Below, piece after piece: positions 23,273-26,502 of a DNA stretch of 26,502 bases. Positions within the stretch are counted from its first letter, which is position 1; the number at the start of each line of letters is the position of its first letter. Below the pieces are notes generated by a model, which saw only the letters and a list, made by a program, of their open reading frames with translations, made no database searches and was not told the DNA's origin. The position numbers and the translations under genes are program-made. The DNA is from an uncultured Propionibacteriaceae bacterium. GTDB lineage: Bacteria > Actinomycetota > Actinomycetes > Propionibacteriales > Propionibacteriaceae. The stretch is taken from the NCBI GenBank assembly GCA_945875065.1, contig CAMCJC010000002.1, forward strand, positions 1 to 26,502. Reading direction: 5' to 3'.

Positions 23273-24928
23273 TCAGGACTCATCTGCATACGCCAGCAAC
23301 TCATCGTGTGCCGGCGAGTGCTCCCTCCAGTATGAGTTCGCGCCATCGGGACGTGGACGCTGTCGTGCAGTCGTCAGCACGAGTTCGTCCTTAGCTCGCG
23401 AAATACCCACGAAGAACTCTGCCTTCACATTGTCGTCATTGCCCCAGAAGAACTGTGGCTCAACACCAAAGATGATGACCTTCTCAAACTCCAAACCTTT
23501 GCACTTGTGCACCGTCAAGATCCGGATGGCGTCTTCTTCTGACAGTCGGTCGAGTGCCGCAACAGGATCGCCATCGATCTCCAGTTCACGCTTAAAGGCG
23601 CCAGCGGCTTCCCTGATCACATCGTTCAGTCGGTTTCCTTGTTGATACGAAGGCGACAGCGCATTGAGCGTGGGGCGTGTAACGAACTTAAGGAACGAAC
23701 GGATGAGTGGATTCCACGACCGGTACTGTGCGGCACTAAACCGTGAAGTGCGCACAGTCGCGCGAGCTTCACGGAGGATCATTCGGAGTTTGCTATCCAG
23801 AACGCCGTCAGCCTCTTCGAGTCCACTACGGGTGACTACCCGCACCAGTTCCGAGTACGCCGCCGGATGTCCATCGTCCGCTACGACCCGAAGGAAGTTG
23901 AAGATGAGAGCTGCGGCAGGCTCGGCAGTAAGATCTTGAGTCTGCTGCTCGTTGCGATGCGGGATGCCCGCGGCGCTGAGATGCCGCACCAGGACGCTCG
24001 TGATGAGGTGGGGTTGCTGCCGCGCGAGCACTGCAATCTGATGCGGCGGCACTCCCTCATCGAGCCACCCGCCGACTAGCTCCGTGACAGCCGCAGCCTC
24101 CTCATCGTCGGTGTCGAAGCGCAGTACTTGTAGTACGCCGTCCTCACCTTTGAGATCGTTATCTGGACACGCCGCGGAAGGATCCATCTCAACGATCATC
24201 CTGTTTTGCATCCGACGTAACCGAGGCTTCGATCGGAAGTTCTGATACAGCTGTAGCTCGGTCGCACTGAAATCGACGGCAAAAGTTGCCATGACTCCCT
24301 CGAGCGCGCCCGCGAAGCTCATGATGCGTTGCTTGGTGTCGCCGACACCGATGAGACGTACGCCCGTGCCGCCGAAGGCTTCTTTCAAGAACATGTACTG
24401 CGCCGTTGTCACATCCTGAAACTCGTCCATGAATACATGGCTATAAGTCTGCCGCAGCGCGCCGCGCGCGTAGACGTTCTTCTGGAGAACTTCAAGGGCT
24501 AGCGGCACCAGATCCTCGAAGGTGATCTGCTCATTCTGAATCCTGGTGCGGGCGTCAATACGGTAGTCCGTGTCGAGCGCGCTTGCCCCAGTCAGCGCCG
24601 GGCGATAGTTGTCGATCAGACGCTTGGCGAATGCATGGAACGTGAAGCTGTCGAATCTCGCCGCGTATTGAGAACCCGACCGCAGGCGAACCCGCGATTG
24701 CAAATTGCGAGCGGCATCAACCTTGAACGAGATCGCCAGAATCCGCTTCGGATACGGGCTCGCCCCGGTACAAAAGAGGAAATCCGCGCGCTGAGCGAGA
24801 AGCTCGGTCTTTCCCGCGCCAGGTCCGGCGGTCACCACGACATTCGAGCAAGTCTCACGGACCGCCCTCAGCGCATTCGGCTCGAGCTGCAGTCCACCGA
24901 CCGGCGACCATTCCTCGGGACGGATCAC
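23273..24928 (-). CDS. UvrD/PcrA-type superfamily 1 helicase, GajB-like
   Basis: This 551-residue SF1 helicase is close to the size of Gabija GajB and shorter than housekeeping UvrD. All motifs are seen: Walker A AGPGAGKTE (about 34-42), ISFKVDAARN, DEFQD in VFMDEFQDV, GDTKQRIMSFAGA, LYQNFRS, TVHKCKGLEFEKVIIFG and FVGISRAKDELVLTTA. It starts with GTG inside the stop of the upstream OLD nuclease gene (GTGA), so the two are translationally coupled. In Gabija, GajB acts with the GajA nuclease against phage; pairing with an OLD ATPase/TOPRIM gene directly upstream is the defining layout. DNA here is visibly less GC-rich, with AT-ending codons more frequent than in neighbouring genes, suggesting recent acquisition. 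The helicase frame is intact. Confidence 0.85.
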   Translation of the reverse strand: MIRPEEWSPVGGLQLEPNALRAVRETCSNVVVTAGPGAGKTELLAQRADFLFCTGASPYPKRILAISFKVDAARNLQSRVRLRSGSQYAARFDSFTFHAFAKRLIDNYRPALTGASALDTDYRIDARTRIQNEQITFEDLVPLALEVLQKNVYARGALRQTYSHVFMDEFQDVTTAQYMFLKEAFGGTGVRLIGVGDTKQRIMSFAGALEGVMATFAVDFSATELQLYQNFRSKPRLRRMQNRMIVEMDPSAACPDNDLKGEDGVLQVLRFDTDDEEAAAVTELVGGWLDEGVPPHQIAVLARQQPHLITSVLVRHLSAAGIPHRNEQQTQDLTAEPAAALIFNFLRVVADDGHPAAYSELVRVVTRSGLEEADGVLDSKLRMILREARATVRTSRFSAAQYRSWNPLIRSFLKFVTRPTLNALSPSYQQGNRLNDVIREAAGAFKRELEIDGDPVAALDRLSEEDAIRILTVHKCKGLEFEKVIIFGVEPQFFWGNDDNVKAEFFVGISRAKDELVLTTARQRPRPDGANSYWREHSPAHDELLAYADES

Positions 24929-26502
24929 TCCGGTAACCCATCGAGCTTGGCCCGCACACCCTCGACCAGACGTGTCAGTGGGCCAGGGAGACCATTCAGC
25001 AACTCTTCGTTGGTCAGAGCAGCCATCGCCTTGAGGTGCGAGGCCGGTTTGCTCTTGAGCTCGAACAGGCGATGATAATCATCGAAGAGATTGATGGTGG
25101 CCTCGGGGAGATGACCCTCGTTCACGTGGGACTTGCCGAGCACGGCGGCGATAACCTTCTCGTCGGGCGCACCAATCGATTCTGCACCGTATGCGTCTGG
25201 AAACGCCTCAAGCAGCATGAGGTCGAGATCCACCGGGTGGGAGAAATAGACGCCGTTCCGCTCAAGGACGTTCATCATCCCCGACCCATCGGAACAGTTC
25301 GCACCCATCAGTACTGGGAAGTCGACGGCATCGTTCCAGGCTGGGAGACCATCGATCTGTAGGTCTGTGAAGGTGCCAGGATTGAGCTTGTTGTACTGCT
25401 TGAGTGCATTGCGCACACGCCCCCATCCTCCCTGGTACCGCCCCGAGTCCAAGTCAAGCAACGTGACGTGTGGAATCTCCAGCTCGTTGAGAAGTCGCCA
25501 GAAGTGGTTGACGTGGCGGCCGCCCAGCGGCACCACTGCAACGGATGCGTCGTCCTCCGCGATACCGGCCGCCGCAAGGACTCGCGGAAGCACGATCTGT
25601 TCGCTGTCACCTTCACCGAGAACGACCAAGCGCGAAAAATATAGCTCTGGGAACGCCAACACGGCTTCACGGACGTACTTTGCGGTGTCCTCGGAAGACG
25701 TCGGCAAGACTATGCGCCGCACTTGAGACTGCCGATTCTGATCGAGGCGCAGGAAGCAGATGTCTTCCGGGGCGACACGGCGCAGGAGAGTGCGTAGCGA
25801 TCAGGGACTGCGAGTCGCCGTGCTCTGCAGCCTTTCGAAGCTGACGATTGATGCGGCCCAGGTACTGCGGCGCGAGGCTATTCTCCGGTTCCTCCAATGC
25901 GATGACGGTGTGTACTGGCGGACGAAGTCGGTGCTGGTCGAAAGAGATCTCGCTCCCGTCCAGTACGTCACGCGCGAGCGATTGCCAGGCGAGCACGAGT
26001 GAGATGTACAGCAGCGACTTTTGTCCATCGCTGAGCCGGTCGAACGGGAGCGATGAACCGGCTGGCGACGGCGCGAACGAAACCGTCAGTTGGCGGAGCA
26101 CGCTCTCTAAATCTCCACTTCCGAACGCGATCGAAGGGTCCGTTAAGAAGGCTCCAGAATGCAGTCCCGACCACTCCCCCGCGATCTGCGCCCCGATGCT
26201 CTTGACCGCGTCATTGGCAGAAAGCGCGTCAGTCAGATCCTCAGACAGAGTCCTGAGAGTGCTGCGCTCGGTCGTCCAATCGGCAGCGCGCAGAGCCCGC
26301 CCCACCACTGAGGCCGCCGTGTAGGCGATGTGTTCTGCAGGATCCCGTCGCGCGGGCAGGTAATGCACCTCAATGTTGGCGCGGTCAAACCGCGACATAT
26401 CGGCCTGTTGGGATGGCTCTCCGTCGGCGTCCGCCTCCAGAACGTACTGCAGCCTCTCCTCGATCACATTGTCAGAGGCGATAGTGGCTGTCAGTCGCAC
26501 TC
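24925..26502 (-). pseudogene. OLD-family ATPase/TOPRIM nuclease, GajA-like; frameshifted and cut by the window edge
   Basis: The C-terminal two-thirds or so of an OLD-family nuclease. The upstream frame (26502 to about 25780) gives the ABC-type ATPase half: signature-like LSDGQKSLLYISLVLAW, Walker B TVIALEEPENSLAP and the H-loop SLIATHSPA. Immediately after SPA the frame shifts (25776-25783). The upstream frame continues as nonsense to 25667, while the correct continuation RVAPEDICFLRLDQNRQSQVRR is found one base over and leads into the TOPRIM half: LGEGDSEQIVLPRVL with the catalytic glutamate, and LLDLDSGRYQGG with the DxD. Everything else is intact. An expected IVRR after SPA is missing, so a deletion of about 8 bases between GCG repeats is one explanation. 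Walker A lies beyond the right edge. It overlaps the helicase gene by 4 bases. Confidence 0.8.

Noticed and set aside
24925..25722. TOPRIM half as an independent gene starting at GTG 25722
   Set aside because: Coding similarity continues upstream of that codon in the same frame back to the frameshift, so it is better explained as the second half of a broken GajA-like gene. Independent translation remains possible.
1..26502. CRISPR arrays, rRNA genes and replication origin
   Set aside because: Looked for regularly spaced repeats, rRNA sequences and clustered DnaA-box-like motifs; none were seen.

Overview
The window is GC-rich chromosomal DNA of an actinobacterium. Three things point to the family Propionibacteriaceae: a very large protein that looks like the diphosphate-dependent PEP carboxykinase known from Propionibacterium; several probable leaderless promoters (a TANNNT-like -10 box about 7 bases before ATG); and a branched-chain amino acid gene order (leuC / IclR regulator / tRNA-Glu-Gln / FAH protein / leuB / ilvCNB) shared with mycobacteria and corynebacteria. 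The species cannot be fixed from the sequence alone.

Bases 1-5922: the 5' end of leuC (-) diverges from an ltbR-type IclR regulator (+) that carries an in-frame TAG. A tRNA-Gln/tRNA-Glu pair (-) follows with its own promoter and terminator. Next is a tightly packed operon (-) of citramalate synthase, an FAH-fold protein and a CPBP membrane protease, divergent from leuB (+), which ends at a bidirectional terminator. Bases 5928-7971: an nfeD-flotillin membrane operon (-). Bases 8059-12464: a complete beta-glucoside (bgl) operon (+) made of promoter, RNA antiterminator site, terminator, PTS permease, 6-phospho-beta-glucosidase and BglG-type antiterminator. Bases 12765-16273: ilvB-ilvN-ilvC (-), preceded by a leader peptide rich in Leu/Val/Ile codons and an intrinsic terminator, which is a clear attenuator. 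Bases 16365-20904 (+): a secreted SH3b-RlpA cell-wall protein and the putative PPi-type PEP carboxykinase. Bases 20909-22644 (-): dprA and a 5'-truncated comM.

From about 22645 to the right edge the DNA is less GC-rich by eye and looks acquired. It holds a decayed IS481-type transposase fragment, then a two-gene operon (-) coding for an OLD-family ATPase/TOPRIM nuclease and a UvrD-type helicase, the gene pair and order of a Gabija anti-phage system. The nuclease gene has a frameshift between its ATPase and TOPRIM halves, so the system may be inactive or phase-variable.

Together, the left two-thirds makes and controls leucine, isoleucine and valine: LtbR and the ilv attenuator are the control points, and CimA supplies 2-oxobutanoate from pyruvate. 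The bgl operon is a self-regulating sugar module inserted between conserved blocks. The right end is a defence island that appears to have broken the competence-associated gene comM.
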